A stretch of DNA of 64,000 nucleotides from Loxodes magnus. Taxonomy: Eukaryota; Ciliophora; Karyorelictea; Loxodida; Loxodidae. The notes beneath the pieces were generated by a model. The model was not told the origin of the DNA. It did no database searches and saw only the letters and a program-made list of their open reading frames with translations. Shown here in pieces: positions 38,259-51,129 of this stretch. Each line of letters opens with the position of its first letter. Positions within the stretch are counted from its first letter, which is position 1. The position numbers and the translations under genes are program-made. Location: contig CAMPDV010001984.1 in the NCBI GenBank assembly GCA_946699065.1, positions 1 through 64,000 on the forward strand. The letters are read 5' to 3'.

Positions 38259-40091
38259 TCAAGTTTGATTGCTATCTTCCTCAACATTATGATTTATTGT
38301 CATCCTTACGAACTTCTATTTAAGTTAATTAGCCCATTATTTGTTTATTGACGTTCTTTCAATATTTAAATATTTAAGATTTCTATAAAAAGGATATTCT
38401 TATCCCTCTTAATCATAAATTGGAAAGCCTTCCTATGTAACAGCCTTTGAATTATAAAGATTTAAGATTTTTAAATGTTTACAGTTAGTTACTATTTATA
38501 CTATATCTTTATTTCTTAGTTAAATGCCATAAAAATGTAATTATTTTAATTTGTTTATTTTAACTATTTCATCTATTCAATTTTCATCCAATATTGTGCA
38601 ATATTTCAAGTCTAAGCTTTCTAACTCCTTACAGTTTTAACTCATAGATTGTAAAGTCTTATTTTTCATTTTTCCCATTTCAATAAGAGATAATTTAGTT
38701 ATTTTTGTACAATTCTCAAAAATATAACATAGAGTTTCATTAGTTAGTTATCTAACATAATTAAAGGATATTTCTTTATAATTCTATCCATAATCTCCTA
38801 TTTTCTTCAAAGATGTATTAGTAAGTTTATATAATGAATCTAATATAATAGATTTTAAACTAGGACAGTTTTACATTAAAGATATCAAGTTATTATCATT
38901 AAAATTATTACAGTTATAAATCTCAATATGCTATAAATTATTATGCTACTTAGAAAATAATTCTTATATTGTTTCTGTTTATAAATCTCAATAAATTTTT
39001 AAACTACTAAGGTTCAAGTTTTTTAACTTCATTATGAATTATTCGTAAGAACTTTTCATTTAACACCATACAATTTTATTTAAATTAGGGCATAAGTCAA
39101 TATACTTATCCATATTCTTATTATAGTTAATGTTTATTTCTTTTAACAAGTTTCCTTTTTATTTCAAATATTATAATTACATTTCTTGATTAATTCCTTC
39201 ACTAAATATAATTAGTTCCTTTAAATTTAATCCTAAGCAGTAGTCTATTAAAAACTTTCCTGTTATCTGGTTTTAATTTTATTATCAAATTTCTAAGGAT
39301 TATAAATTAGTCAAATTTTACAAAAAACTTAAATTTTCTTCTTAAAGGTTAAAAGCAGTTAAAACTAGTTTTCTTAGGTTTGAGCATTTTTTCATATATT
39401 CTTAAAAGGCTTTATCTAAATTATTTAGTCCAATTAAATGAATTCCTTATACTAGTTTATATCCTTTTTTATCTAGATTCATTTTCAGCTATAAGCATTT
39501 TATTATTTCTTGAAAGATTTCTTCTTTTTAATTTTTTTCAGCAAAATAAGTACTAATATACAAGATTTTAGTATTAGATTATAATATTTGTTTAAGAGTT
39601 CAGTTAAGCTTGCTTTAAACATAGTCTTTATTACTTGAATATTGTTTTATTTCTAACTTTTCAAATTAATACTTAAACTTATTTAGAAATTAACTAACTT
39701 ACTGAAGTCTACTGATATCTCTTTTTTTAAGGAACTAACAAATATGTTGAAGAATATAAGAATTAGAAAATAAAGTTTATTTACTACTTTTAAACTGCTT
39801 AGTACTTTATTATTCTTACGAAAGCTCTTCTTCTTAGTTTAAGTTTTCATGAAATCTCTTCATTGGAAGCGTTATTTCTTAGTCTTACTACTTTTTTATT
39901 GATATTGCTTAATTTATTTGACTCATTTTTTATTTTTAATCTTATGCTAAATTGTTTTGGATTTAGGCTGCTACTTAAGTTTCTTGGAGGTGTTTATTAG
40001 ATTCTTCTTATTATTGATTAGAAGACTATTAGTTTGATATATCTAGTGTATAGTTTTAGTTACTAGTTGATTAATCAGTCCCACTTTACAT
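38259..40091 (-). CDS. F-box/LRR protein, copy L5
   Basis: Read codon by codon: 611 codons from ATG (40091-40089) to TGA (38261-38259), no frameshift, ending EEDSNQT. It is two codons shorter than L1, through in-frame indels only. F-box-like segment QHICQFLKKRDISRLQQVSQ; LRR blocks as in L1. It has four internal TGAs: the two family-wide sites, one before Asp, and one after EI. In the LRR block where L1 has TGA it has Tyr (LDLKYCTIL). Frame-preserving indels suggest selection on the reading frame for part of its history. Confidence 0.6.
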
Positions 40092-40350
40092 TTTATTATA
40101 ATTTTTAATTTTATCAGACTATTTATACTTAGATTAACAATAACGGCTATATTTATAAATAAAACTTAAGGTTTAAATAAGCATTATCATATTTAAGTAA
40201 CTTAATTAAATTTACTTTTTCAATTAAATAAAAGAACTAAATTAAATTAAAAGCGTAAATGGTTTATTTATCTTATAGCTATTCTTTATAATAAGCTTAA
40301 TATAAATACTTTCTTAATATTTATTAGAGAGCTAATTTAATTACTTAAAA
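40092..40350. promoter_or_regulatory. Upstream region of L5
   Basis: Same conserved upstream sequence as before L3 and L6. The next GC-rich island is inserted into it. Confidence 0.35.
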
Positions 40351-40640
40351 CTTTGATTAGAGTGCGCGTAGCCTGTTAATGATGCGCAGCACTATAAGAA
40401 GTCAATTTTAAAGTCTTTAAATTCGCGATAATCCCTTTGAATCTTCTCTTCTAAATGTGGGCAAGGTTTCAGTTCCAATTCTTCAAAAGCACGGTACGCC
40501 AACAGGCGATTACAGGTAATTTCCAACCCATGATAAAGAGATTAGTCTGTTACAATACTTAGAAGGATTTCTGAGTTAGTTCATCCTTGGGGATTCTTCT
40601 CGTAACTTTTAGAGGCAAGGTTCACCCTATTTAAATTAAA
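40350..40640 (-). repeat. GC-rich coding-like island with terminal hairpin
   Basis: On - the stretch 40640 to 40395 reads LEITCNRLLAYRAFEELEL and CPHLEEKIQRDYREFKDF, then reaches the hairpin at 40392-40360 (GTGCTGCGCATCATTAACAG, then GCTACGCGCAC). It is absent from the same place upstream of L3 and L6, so it was inserted here. The peptide differs from the other islands, but the hairpin is shared. Probably the 3' end of a mobile element of unknown family. Confidence 0.5.
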
Positions 40641-41058
40641 TTAATATTCCTTCAGAAAAATTAAATTTTAAGTCAAATTTATCTTAACATTATGAATATA
40701 AATGCTTAGAGAAATATGATATTCTTGTATATCTTTATTTATAATTCCATAGGTATTACAGTTCAGTCATATTCATATATAGTTTATAAATAATAGTCTC
40801 CTATAAAAATTATAGACCAGAAACGACTTGCAAGTCTTTCTAAAAAAATAAGATAAACCTTGCTTTTATACATTATTTAATAAATTTTCCTTATGAAACT
40901 TCTGAAATTTATTATAGATTGAAACTTTTAGCTTAGTTTAACTAGATTGTTCTACTAAGTTAGTTGCTTAGTATATGTTTTATTATATTTTACTTATTTA
41001 GTTATCCTATTAGCATTCTTCTTTGTTGTCTTCTACTTTAAACAATTTATGGAATTAA

Positions 41059-42060
41059 TCAATCACTAATCATACTCATATCTATGAAAAAATTTTATTT
41101 TAGTAACTAGTAAAATATGTTTCTTTAGTTTACTTAAGCCAGAAATTAATTTTCTTCCTAGTCTAAATAAAATTTGGTCGACTAATAATCAGATTATTTG
41201 TATATGCTTCGAAACTAAGTATTAATATGTGAAAAAGGAAATTTACTACAGATAAAGTATTTATTGCTTATATTTTTTAAAATTTTTTGTCTATTAAATT
41301 AATAAATTAATACTCCTATTTTAGTTTTACTATTTCATCTTCATACTTCTAATTAGAAAGTTTTATGATATTTTTAGAGTTTTAAAATGGAATAAACTTA
41401 TGATAATACTAATTTAATAAAAGCTTATTTAGTTAAGTTAGTTCTTTAGAGAGGAAAATTTGTGAAATGCTTTATTATATTTAAGCATGCGATTTCTTTA
41501 ATTTTAATTACTGATTTTTTATTCCTTTTTAGTTAACTTTTTTGTTTCTTTTTCTAATTAAAAATCTTAAGTGCACTAAATGAGTTTCTTAGCATTATGA
41601 AGAAATAAAATCTGAATTTTAATATTTGATTCAAATGTAGAAATATTAATATCTTAGAAGCTTTCTCAATCTACCTTTGTCTCAGATTAGCCAACATCCA
41701 CCATTAATTTTTCCTTTTATCTTATTTCCTGTCTAAAACTAACTGCAACTCCTAAACTGACATAATTTTTTAAAATCAGGTAACTTTTATTCTTACTGAT
41801 TATTGACGTTCCCATAGTATGTCAATGACTTAGAAGAGTTTAGACAATTTATCTTTCTTTCTTATAAAAATAATTCTTCTTGATATAGCTAAAGCTTTGG
41901 AATAAATTATATAATACTCCTATATTCCATTTCTCAAGTCCTATAACTATATACTTAAACTTATTTCCCAGCTATTAATCTCATTAACTAATTTGTTTTT
42001 TCTAGCCTTTTGTAGAATAAGCACTCTAGCTATAAACGCTATGATTGTTTAAGGTATTAA
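41059..42060 (-). pseudogene. Diverged copy of gene X upstream of L5
   Basis: On - the block IPQTIIAFIARVLILQK, KLVNEINSWE and IQLQDLRNGIQE matches gene X of the left arm with mostly amino-acid-conservative changes. The C-terminal EENQFLAQVNQ and IDMSMISD before TGA also match. The frame changes between the blocks (around the GGGAACGTCAATAAT site), so this copy is broken. Its protein-level similarity is the best evidence that X once coded. Confidence 0.45.
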
Positions 42061-42129
42061 ATACTTTCACTTATCTATTTCTTAGTAAATCATAGTTAGT
42101 ATATAAAGCTTCTTTATAGAACTATTGAA

Positions 42130-43180
42130 GTATAAACATTAGTTGAGAGTTTATATCCAACTTGAGTGTTTCTTCATTCTTTAGAACTTCTTTTCGTTCT
42201 AATATGAAATATATTCAATTATATTTATCAGCTATGATAGTGATAATACATAATCATACTCTAAGCTTTATAGATTTTAATTCATCTTTTATTCTTAAGA
42301 AGTGTAAGGATAGATGAAGAATAAACTTAGATAAAAACTATCTTAATTAGCTTATAGTGAATTACGAAGAATCTTGCACAGATATGGAAATTAGCTCTGA
42401 AATTCTTATTTTAGCATATAAAAGCTACTAGTAAAAATACTTAAGGTATTTAAATCTCCTTGTATGAACTTTGTTAATAACATGTTATTTCATTTTCCGT
42501 AACTAAGATATCAACTAGTTAACTAATTTAAGCTCTTTTTTTGTTTATCTATTTGATTCTGTCTAAACCTTTATATGCTTCATTCTATTGAGAATTTTAT
42601 AGAAGAAAAGATAGAAAATAACTTTATTAAGAAACAAGTTTACGCTATAGAGGTATGGATTACTGCACAGATATTCAGAGTAACTTGAAGGAATTTTGAA
42701 ATTTATCGAAATAAAATATAATAAATTTAACAAGGAATATAGGCAAGAAATAATCTCAATCTTTAAGTTATTTACAAATTAAAAGCAATTGCATTTTAGT
42801 AAAAACATATAAAATCAAAGTTGTAGGTAGAATAAAAAATATTTAGAAGCGATAAAAATGAAAAAAATATAAGAAATCAAATGATAAAAGAAATTTGCAA
42901 ACTTAAACTTTCATAAAATAAAGTATCTTAATTAAATAAGAAGATTCAAACAATAATTCTTTGATTAAAGGGAATTATTATTATATATAATATTAACGCA
43001 ATTTTTATTATTTAAACTTACTCATTATAAAGTTAATTTAATTTATATCTAATTACAAAAGATTGTTCCTAGTAAATTAGAAAGCATTAAAAAAGTAAAA
43101 AAATATAAGAATTTTGATGTTTAGTAATAGCATAACTATATTTATAAACTAATTAATTAATTATAAACTTAATTCAATTT
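42130..43180. other. AT-rich spacer
   Basis: No convincing gene. The direct similarity to 50500-52170 ends near 42130. Confidence 0.5.
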
Positions 43181-43189
43181 CTCTTTCAA

Positions 43190-43445
43190 CCTACTGGAAA
43201 CCCGTTCTAGCTAAAAGCCAAGTCACTCTCTTGATGCACATAACATGGATATCTTGTTGTTTTATTCAACAAACTTCGACCAGGGAGTTCCATAACTATG
43301 GCCGACAGCCGCTAGCAAGAGTGAATAACCAGAAAATGTTTTCACTTGCTAAGATTGACTTTAACCAGGAACATTCTCAATGACAGGATAGGAAGTTGAC
43401 CATATCCATAAAACTAGAATTTTTGATCAGAGAATCAACTAAGCT
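43190..43445. other. GC-rich island, unassigned
   Basis: Base composition jumps above the flanks. Both strands stay open with few TGAs: + gives NMDILLFYSTNFDQGVPQLW, - gives a similar length. No copy was seen elsewhere in the window, and no RNA fold is evident. Probably a relic exon or element fragment. Confidence 0.3.
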
Positions 43446-43799
43446 TCTGGTATTTTTTTAATTATCAATATTTATAAATTAATCTTAAAATTCTTAATAA
43501 TAATAAATATAAACATTTTATCAGTCCTCTAACTATATCAGATAGAATTTTTCAAGATCCAAGCTTTCTTAAGTAATAAGATTAGTCACTTTCATTAGCA
43601 ATTATTGAAATAAAGATTAGAATTTTTAATTTGGAAAATGAAATATCAAAAAATTAATTAATTTTTCAAGCAGCATTAAAAAAGAATTTGAAAAAGGAGT
43701 AAATTGAGCATTTGAAGGAATTTAATTTAATTTAAAAATGTACCAATTCTAAATCTAAAACTTTTATAATTTTTATTATATATAAAAAAAGAAGAAAAA

Positions 43800-44530
43800 A
43801 TGGAATATTTCTTGTCATCAGTCTCTTCTTAAAAGATTTCATCTTAATCAAGCAACAAATATTAAAAAATACTTTAAGAACTCAGAGTCATGCAACAAGA
43901 AAATTTTAACTTATTTAGACAAGTATAAGAACTAGAAAAGAAAACGGAATTTCTATTGATCAATGTGTAAGATAAAAAATTGGAAATAATCAAGAAGAAA
44001 ATGTTAAAATAGAATAATTAGAAAATAAATTCAATCAATTCTCAGAATTGACGGAAAGCATACTCCTATCAAATCTTTCGATGAATGATATAATGGACAT
44101 AAATTAGTTTATCCCAAAAACTTATATTCCCTAACGAAAAATTATGACATGTTGATATTGCAAGAGCCTGGGCATAAAGTAAGAAACTGCTTCCAATTTA
44201 GACTTAGGAAAAGAGAATCATAGAAAATCAATGGAAAAATATTTTCAGAATCTACTGCAATTTTGAAGGAAAACTTTATAGAAAGAAAATACTCCAACTT
44301 AATAGAGAAGCTCCGCATATTTAGCATGCAGTTAATGAGTTCAATAAGAAATGAATGGGAATTGACCTATCGGAAACCATTAGAAAAAACAAATTAAAAA
44401 TCATGAGAACTTATGATAGACTTGACCCAGACAAATTCTAAATTTCTTTTTATTAACATAAAAGCTATTAATTCGTGGAAAACCAAATAAAGGTGACTCC
44501 ACGTTAATGAATTATTATTATTATATTATT
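43800..44530 (+). mobile_element. ORF1-only retroelement e, second ORF1 type
   Basis: The ATG at 43800 opens 236 codons to TGA at 44508-44510 without frameshift but with four internal TGAs. The N-terminal half is coiled coil (ENFNLFRQVQELEKKTEF). The C-terminal part (IRKNKLKIMRTYDRLDPDKF, then HKSYQFVENQIKV) resembles the C-terminal domain pattern of L1-type ORF1 proteins, with no CCHC knuckle. An ATTATTATTATTATATT tail follows directly. So at least two kinds of ORF1-only element share ATT tails here. Confidence 0.5.
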
Positions 44531-45059
44531 TCTGTCCTAAAAAATTCGCCTTCTATAAAGGAAATTTGATAATCTCTTATAAAAATATTGAGTCATATGT
44601 AATAAATGTTTTGCTTAAGAGATGTTTAAATAAAGCTTATATAAAAAATAAAAAAAAGTGTAAAATTATTAAAAATAAAATCTCGTTATTCATAAAATCT
44701 TTATAAGCTAATGAAATAGTTTAATTTTTTTAAAGTGAATCTAGTATTTTTAAATTAAATAAATCTATCAATATATTAATATAACTACAATTTTTCTATA
44801 TATGAAGATTATAGTGAATTAGCAAATGGCAAAATAATATCAACATTTTTCCTCAAGAATGAGATAAATTGTCTTATTAAGCTTGCAATGAAGCCAGAAA
44901 AATCAGGCAAACATTTAAGCTCATATACCACAAAAGTAAAATATATAAATAGATAAGATTATTAGGGAGTAAAAAGAATTGTTCTACTTTATTAATGAAA
45001 GAGTTAAAGATTAAATGATAATAGAAGATGTTTAATTTATAAATTAAAAAGAAAGCAAT
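44531..45059. other. AT-rich spacer
   Basis: Nothing recognised. Confidence 0.5.
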
Positions 45060-45450
45060 CCTTGATATTATTGCAATTAAAATATTTATTCAAAAGGATC
45101 TAAAAGTTTTTTGTTAAAATTAATATCTAAAATAGAAAAATAAAGGGTTTAAAAAGAAGATAATTTAAAAATAATATGAATTAAAAAAAGCTTTACTCAA
45201 TAATTAAGGAGATGCAAAGAGCTCAAAGTAAATCATGAAGAGAACTGGATAAACTTTTTAATAATTAACAAAGATATTTAAACTTCCTATTTAACCTTTG
45301 GTCAATGAAAGTAATGAAATTAGAATAAAACAATAAAGAACAATAAAAAAGACTAAAAATTTCTTTATTTATATATTAAAAATAAAAATAAATGTTTTAT
45401 TTTTATTTATTCAAATTTTAATTAATATTTCAATAAAATTAAGTTTTATT
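45060..45450 (+). repeat. Direct repeat, copy 2 (with 27500-27900)
   Basis: See 27500-27900; same orientation, diverged. Confidence 0.65.
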
Positions 45451-45497
45451 AAATATTTTATTCTATATATAAATAATAAATCAATCAAGATTATTAT

Positions 45498-45870
45498 ACA
45501 GCGCCTAGTACCTCGATGGCGCGCAGATCTTTCAATATTAATATAAAAAGAATCTTCTCATACTTCTTACTTTCATTCTAGTAGTCCAATGAGTCACGTC
45601 AGCTTTTCCAAATAGGGAATTTGCGTATTAAAGATTAATCTATATCTTTGAACCAAATCTTTCAGTCTTCTTGAATAAGATTCTAATAAGAATTAATAAT
45701 TAAGGATATTAGATGGCTTGGTAGTAAACGTATATACTCCTAGAGAAAACCTTGGGTAAATTAGACATGTCTCTTCCGAGCTTGTTCACCCTTCCCCGTG
45801 GTGGCATCTAGTAGGAGATTACTCGCAATGCAGCATACTGTGCCAGATTAGGTACTAGTTTCCTGACTGT
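45498..45870 (-). repeat. R-family repeat, copy R3, with terminal hairpin
   Basis: On - the element starts at ~45870, passes VNKLGRDMSNLPKVF, LIQED followed by TGA, and IRKFPIWKS, and ends in the shared hairpin 45530-45498 (CTGCGCGCCATCGAGG, then TACTAGGCGC), then TATAATAATC. The TGA in the LIQED block aligns with a TGG Trp codon in R2 and a TAA codon in R1. It links the R family to the hairpin family. Confidence 0.55.
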
Positions 45871-47538
45871 AGCCGTCATTATTATTTTTATAGATAAAAA
45901 AAGAAAGTTGAATTTTGAATAAAATATATGAAAACTGAAGATATTAATAAAAATATTAATTTAAAAAGTTCTACAATAATAATTTATACCAAATAGATAA
46001 ATTTTACTTAATAATTACTTGAATAAACAATTTATCACATATAAGTTAATTATGTAAATTAATTCTGAATAATTCTTATCAAATATTAAAGAAATACAAT
46101 TCATTTCATAAGAAGATTATTATAAGAGCGAGTGTAGTCATTAACATTTCAATTTAAGTGATAGCAAATACGTAGTTTATTTTTATAATTTTCTAAATTA
46201 TTTGAAGTTAGATTTTTATAAAAGTAATATGATTTAATATCTCTAAAATCTTTTTAACTTAATAATTATTTAGAATATTAAAAATCCATATCTATATAAT
46301 ATAACATTAGCTATCATTCAAAAAGGATTTAAAAATAAACAGCATAAAGGCAAAATAAATTAAAATATTAATTTTGAGTAAAAATAGTTAAACTTTTCTA
46401 CTTTATAATTTTACTTTTTTTAATTATTTTATTTCTAATTTTTTAATTTTCTAGAATCATTCTAAAGCATACTTCAAATATATGCAAATAAAGATATTGG
46501 ATCTTAAAATAATTTTTAAAAAGCTGCTTAATAAAATGCTTATTATTTAATTAAAAAATATTTATTAAATATCGAAAATATTTAAAATTAAAGTGAAAAG
46601 CATTTTTAGATTTATATTTATAATTTATATATTTTTATTTAAAAAGTTTATTTTAAATGTTGAACAAAAGAAAATAAAAAATGGGAATTGATCTTAATTT
46701 TATTAGATAGAAGTCTGAAAGTTTTTCTTAAAATAATGATAGTTTTATAATAAAATTATAAATTTATTTAATTTTTATATTTATATATTTATAAAAATGA
46801 TTTTATATATATTCAGTAATTATAATGTTATTTAAAAATATACTTAATAATAAATTAAATTAATTGCTTTTAATTTACAAAGTGTTCTAAGAACTAATTA
46901 TTTCAACTAAATCTCTTATTAATTTATTGTTTCTATTTTCATATTTTTAATTATGTTCTCTACATCATTTTTTAATTATAAGCTAAGAATTTTTAATTTT
47001 ATAATTTTGAATCTAATTGAAATGAATAATATTATAAAAAGTTAGGTAAGTAGTTAAGTAATGATATTTACTTTTATCCCTATTAATTTTAAGCATCTTA
47101 GTAATTAATAAATTAATTAAATATTCATTTTCTCAATTCTATATTTTATAGTCTAATTTCTTAAGTTTATATTAATCAATTCAAACTATTCTTATGAAGA
47201 TTCAAATTCTTTAGATATTTAAAAATACTAATGAAGTGCATCTTGTAAAATATAAACTTTAATATCATTTTCATAAATAAAGTACAATTTTAATTAGAAA
47301 TCTTTGCAAATGCTATCTTTTTTAATTTATTATATCAAATATAAACATTTTATATAATTACTTAGTTAAATCCAAAATTTAACAATAATCAAAATAATAT
47401 CAAAATAAATCAACATCAAATTATTAAAATATCACTTTTTCCATTTATAAAGTCAATACAATCAAGATTTAAGCAAAATTAATTAATAATTATTAAAATA
47501 TTACTTTTATTTATTACGTTTCTATTAGACTTTCTTAG
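45871..47538. other. AT-rich spacer
   Basis: No gene recognised. Confidence 0.5.
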
Positions 47539-47711
47539 TCAATTAGACAAATTAAAAAAAAATGGAATATTTCGTTAGGATAATTCAGAACCTTTTGCTT
47601 TCAAAACTTTAAAATTTTTGGTACCTCCAACGTTTTTTTGTTCTATAACTTCAGCAGAATCAGTACGTAAATTATTTCTTTTTATTACTCGTTTAATTAT
47701 CAAATTTTTTT
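47539..47711 (-). CDS. Possible small coding segment at the arm boundary
   Basis: On -, a stretch richer in GC reads LRTDSAEVIEQKNVGGTKNF and KVLKAKGSELSQRN before TGA at 47541-47539. The upstream part runs into the ATT-rich arm end. It has no counterpart in the left arm, where element c begins. Family unknown; possibly a terminal exon or the end of a mobile element. Confidence 0.25.
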
Positions 47712-48624
47712 ATTATTATTTAAGTTTGATTGTTCAATCTCCATTGTCCTGCGTATAGCTTTAATAATAATGTTTTTATTATTTATTTAATTAAGATTTA
47801 TAATTCCTCATATTTTATCTTCTTTTCTTAAAAAAAATGTGAAAGCTTTTAAGCTCAATTCAGTTTTCAGTTATTTTAATATAGAGTTAGTAAATTATAA
47901 AATTAAGACAGTTTATTAGTCGTGATAATATGTAGACTGCATGGTATAGTAATTTTAGCTAGACTGAAATATAGTAATGAAGTTAGGATTGTATGATATA
48001 ACTAAAATAATATGATGATTTAGGATATTATAAGGCTTAGTGTTGTATTTAAAGTAGTTGATAGTGATGAAAATGATGTAGTCTAAATAGTTGATATTAT
48101 GTTAATTTATAATTGTTAATTATAACTAAATATATTAATAGGAACTTACTTATGTTAGTTTATCTAAACTTTTATTTATATAGAATCTACTTTATTTAAG
48201 ATTTAACTCTTAATAGAAAATTTAAAAGCTTCTTAATTTAATCTTTTTCTAAGTATACTTTTATGTTTAGACTATAGTAAGTTTTATTACTTTAATTAGG
48301 AGATTTAAATCTATTTAAAATAGTATTCTTTAGTGTAAATACTAAAATAAGTTGAGCTTTATAGTAGTTAGAATCTATAAACACATTAAATTTACTTTTA
48401 TTCATATTTAATACTATTATTTCTATATATCTTATACTATATTATTATTCATATTTTCCATTTGTAACTAGCATACTCCTCTCTTTATTCTACTTATCTA
48501 AAACTTATATTTTGTTATACAATATTAAAATTATCTTAATAAACTGCTTTAAGTAATTTTATTTGTTTATCATAAATTATTTATTGAAATATAAAATTAA
48601 ATATTTATTGTTATTTACTTTCTT

Positions 48625-50460
48625 TCAAGTTTGATCACTATCTTCCTCAACATTGTGGAGAATTGTCATCCTTACGAACTTCTATTTAAGTTAATTAGCC
48701 CACTATTAGCTTATTTACGTTCCTCTAATATCTAAATATTTAAGTTTTCTATAAAAAGGATATTCTTATCCCTCTTAATCATAAATTGGAAAGCCTTCCT
48801 ATGTAACAGCCTTTGAATTATAAAGATTTAAGATTTTTAAATGTTTACAGTTAGTTACTATTTATACTATATCTTTATTATTTAGTTAAGTTTTATAAAA
48901 TTTTAATTATTTTAATTTGTTTATTTTAACTATTTCATCTATTCAATTTTCATCTAACATCTAGCAATATGCCAATTCTAAGCTTTCTAACTCTTAACTG
49001 TTTTAACTAATAGATTGTAAAGTCTTATTTTTTATTTTTTTCATTTAACTAAGAGATAATTTAGTTAGTTTTCTACAATTCTCAAAAATATAACATAGAG
49101 TTTCATTAGTTAGTTAGCTAACATAATTAAAGGATATTTCTTCATAATTCTATCCATAATCTCCTATTTTCTTCAAAGATGTATTAGTAAGTTCACATAA
49201 TAAAATCAGCCTAAGAAACTTTAAATTAGGACAGTTTTACATTAAAGATATCAGGTGATTATCATTAAAATTATCGCAATTATAAATCTCAATATGCTAT
49301 AAATTATTATGTTACTTAGAAAATAATTCTTATATTGTTTCTGCTTATATGTCTCACTAAATTTTTAAACTACTAAGGTTCAAGTTTTTTAGCTTCAATA
49401 TTAATTAGTTGTAAGAAATTTCTAATTCATAAGGGTCAATTTTATTTAAATTAGCGCAAAAATCAATATACTTATCCATATTCTCATTATAGTTAATGTT
49501 TATTTCTTCTAATGAGTTTCCTTTTTATTTCAAGTATTCTAATAAAATTTCTTGATTAATTCCATTGCTAAATAATTTTAGTTCCTTTAAATTCAATCCT
49601 TAGCAGTAGTCTATTAAAAACTTTCCTGTTATCGATTCCTAATTTATGTCTTAGACTTCCAAAGATTATAAGCAAGTCAAGTTTTACAAAAAACTTAAAT
49701 TTTCTTCTTAAAGGTTAAAAACAGTTAAAACTAGTTTTCTTAGGTTTGAGCATTTTGTCATATATTCTTAAAAGGCTTTATCTAAATTATTTAGTCCAAT
49801 TAAATGAATTTCTTATACTAGTTTATATCCTTTTTTATCTAGATTCATTTTCAGCTATAAGCATTTTGTTATTTCTTGAAAGATTTCTTCTGTTTAATTT
49901 TTTTCAGCAAAATAAGTATCAATATACAAGATTTTAGTATTAGATTATAATATTTGTTTAAGAGTTCAGTTAAGCTTGCTTTAAACATAGTCTTTATTAC
50001 TTGAATATTGTTTTATTTCTAACTTTTCAAATTAATACTTAAACTTATTTAGAAATTAACTAACCTATTGCAGTCTACTTTTGTCTCTATTTTTAAGGAA
50101 CTAACAAATATTTTGAAGAATATAAGAATTAGAAAATAAAGTTTATTTATTACTTTTAAACTGCTCAGTGCTTTATTATTATTAAGAAAACTCTTTTTCT
50201 TAGTTTAAGTGCTCATTAATTCTCTTCAATGGAAGCGTTATTTCTTAATCTTTTTAGTCTTCTTTAGATATTGTTTAATTTATTTAACTAATTTTTTATT
50301 TTTAGTCTTAAGTTAAATCCTTTTATATTTGTGTTACTACTTAAGTTTCTTGGAGGTGTTTATTAGATTCTTCTTATTATTGATTAGAAGAGGACTATTA
50401 GTTTGATATATCTAGTGTATAGTTTTAGTTACTAGTTGATTAATCAGTCCCACTTTACAT
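48625..50460 (-). CDS. F-box/LRR protein, copy L6
   Basis: 612 codons from ATG (50460-50458) to the consensus TGA (48627-48625), a multiple of three; the C-terminus ends EEDSDQT. Motifs as in L3, its mirror, but it keeps the consensus C-terminus that L3 has lost. TGA is at both family-wide sites and at the Asp site; the residue before CQM is Tyr, as in L3. The region from 49600 to 49750 differs more from L3 than its neighbourhood does (it resembles L1/L8 and L5), suggesting gene conversion among copies. Confidence 0.55.
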
Positions 50461-51129
50461 TTTATTATAATTTTTAATTTTATCAGACTATTTATACTTA
50501 GATTAACAATAACGGCTATATTTATAAATAAAACTTAAGGTTTAAATAAGCATTATCATATTTAAGTAACTTAATTAAATTTACTTTTTCAATTAAATAA
50601 AAGAACTAAATTAAATTAAAAGCGTAAATGGTTTATTTATCTTATAGCTATTCTTTATAATAAGCTTAATATAAATATTTTCTTAATTTTTATTAGAAAG
50701 CTATTTAATTAATATTCCTTTAGGAAAATGAAAATTTGAAGTCAAACTTAATTTTAAAATTTATGAATATAAATGCTTAGAGAAATTAGATATCCTTGTA
50801 TATCTTTATTTATAATTCCATATGTATTTCAGTGCAGTTATGCTGATATATAGTGCATACATAATAGTCTCCTATAAAAATTATAGACCAGAAACGGCTT
50901 GCAAGTCTTTCTAAAAAAATAAGATAAACCTTGCTTTTATACATTTTTTAATAAATTTTGTTCATGAAACTTCTGAAAATTATTATAGATTGAAACTTTC
51001 AGCTTAGCTTTACTATATTATTCTACTAAGTTAGTTGCTTTGTATATGCTTTATTATTCTTTAATATTTAGTTATCCTATTAGCATTCTTCTTTGCTGAC
51101 CTCTACTTTAAACCATTTTATATAATTAG
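50461..51129. promoter_or_regulatory. X-L6 intergenic region (mirror of 14384-15016)
   Basis: Same conserved upstream sequence as L3, including the GC-richer block at 50820-50910. Confidence 0.35.
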
